Positions 6,775-6,987 of a DNA stretch of 6,987 nt are shown piece by piece. Made by a program: the position numbers and the translations under genes. Within the stretch, counting starts at the first letter, position 1. Each line of letters opens with the position of its first letter. Location: NCBI GenBank assembly GCA_002367815.1, contig DFDG01000174.1, positions 15,185-22,171 of the forward strand. The letters run 5' to 3'. The stretch is from Opitutaceae bacterium UBA3033. GTDB lineage: Bacteria; Verrucomicrobiota; Verrucomicrobiia; Opitutales; Opitutaceae. The notes under the pieces were generated by a model. That model was not told where the DNA came from. It did not search any database and saw only the letters and a program-made list of their open reading frames with translations.

Positions 6775-6820
6775 GGAGACGGGATGGCGTGAAGGGATTC
6801 AGGGAAATCGGATCAGCTTT
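6775..6820. other. Spacer upstream of the ccoN remnant
   Basis: These 46 bp lie between the stop of the upstream partial gene and ATG 6774. I see neither a clear ribosome binding site nor an FNR-type TTGAT-N4-ATCAA box, although cbb3 operons are often FNR-controlled. The two minus-strand genes may have been cotranscribed. Confidence 0.4.
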
Positions 6821-6987
6821 TCAGCATCTCGCACAGGGAGCGGTTTTACCGCTGCGACAGCCACATTCATGGTCAGCATGGTTGTGTTCAGGCTCGTGAT
6901 CATTGTCGTTGCCTAATACATGCGGAGTTTCATCGCCCAGTGGCAGGAGCGCGTTGCGTTCTGCACTGGAGTAACGGCGATTGGCCG
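6821..6987 (-). CDS. C-terminal end of an unrecognised protein with a His/Asp/Cys-rich tail (partial)
   Basis: One minus-strand frame is open from the window edge (first whole codon at 6985) for 54 codons to TGA at 6823-6821; the other two minus frames hit stops early. The first residues read ANRRYSSAERNALLPLGDE and look like the end of a soluble domain. The last 25 or so residues are a low-complexity tail rich in His and Asp (NDNDHEPEHNHADH), followed by five Cys in CGC-x7-PCARC. Such tails usually bind transition metals such as zinc, nickel, copper or iron; that is inference from composition. The start is outside the window. It lies 46 bp upstream of and codirectional with the ccoN remnant, so a role in metal or cytochrome oxidase metabolism is conceivable but not shown. 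I do not recognise the family. A chance open frame is possible given the short length. Confidence 0.5.
   Translation of the reverse strand, partial: ANRRYSSAERNALLPLGDETPHVLGNDNDHEPEHNHADHECGCRSGKTAPCARC

Noticed and set aside
6557..6916. Plus-strand open frame of 119 codons
   Set aside because: It lies antisense over the ccoN remnant and the His/Cys-rich frame, has a composition typical of a shadow, and the opposite strand is clearly recognisable CcoN.
1..6987. CRISPR arrays, insertion sequences, phage genes or a defence island
   Set aside because: No spaced direct repeats, terminal inverted repeats, transposase, integrase or nuclease motifs are visible on either strand.

Overview
The window looks like an ordinary bacterial chromosome segment of moderate GC content. 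It reads as a free-living Gram-negative-type bacterium with a cbb3-type terminal oxidase gene lineage and a bacterial TMTC-like membrane TPR protein. The protein flavour (aspartate kinase followed by type II threonine synthase, TMTC-like TPR protein, CcoN with a likely HMYV motif) suggests Verrucomicrobiota or a PVC relative. That placement rests on remembered family consensus only and is tentative.

Left part, plus strand (1-4561): a probable three-gene operon. It starts with the 3' nine-tenths of a monofunctional aspartate kinase (5' end outside the window), then threonine synthase 24 bp later, then after 16 bp a 686-residue polytopic membrane protein. That protein has a GT-C/TMTC-like N-terminal half and seven back-to-back 34-residue TPRs. 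The first two enzymes are the entry and exit steps of the aspartate-to-threonine route; the third has no obvious metabolic link.

Middle part, minus strand (4558-5997): a complete cardiolipin synthase with two N-terminal membrane helices and two intact HKD motifs. It converges on the TPR gene, and their stop codons overlap by 4 bp (TTAG). A divergent 108-bp spacer (5998-6105) then carries the cls ribosome binding site and a candidate tRNA promoter.

Right part: a tRNA-Tyr(GUA) gene with long variable arm and encoded CCA (plus strand), followed by a strong intrinsic terminator. On the minus strand lies a broken ccoN: only the first 155 residues of the cbb3 oxidase catalytic subunit remain. They end at a TAG that appears to replace the Tyr of the conserved H-x-Y-V motif, and the remaining two-thirds of the gene is absent. 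Upstream of it, running off the window edge, is the C-terminal end of an unrecognised protein with a His/Asp/Cys-rich tail.

I see no CRISPR array, transposase, integrase or defence system. The most noteworthy points are the ccoN remnant next to tRNA-Tyr, the His/Cys-rich partial reading frame, and the TMTC-like TPR protein in an amino-acid biosynthesis operon.
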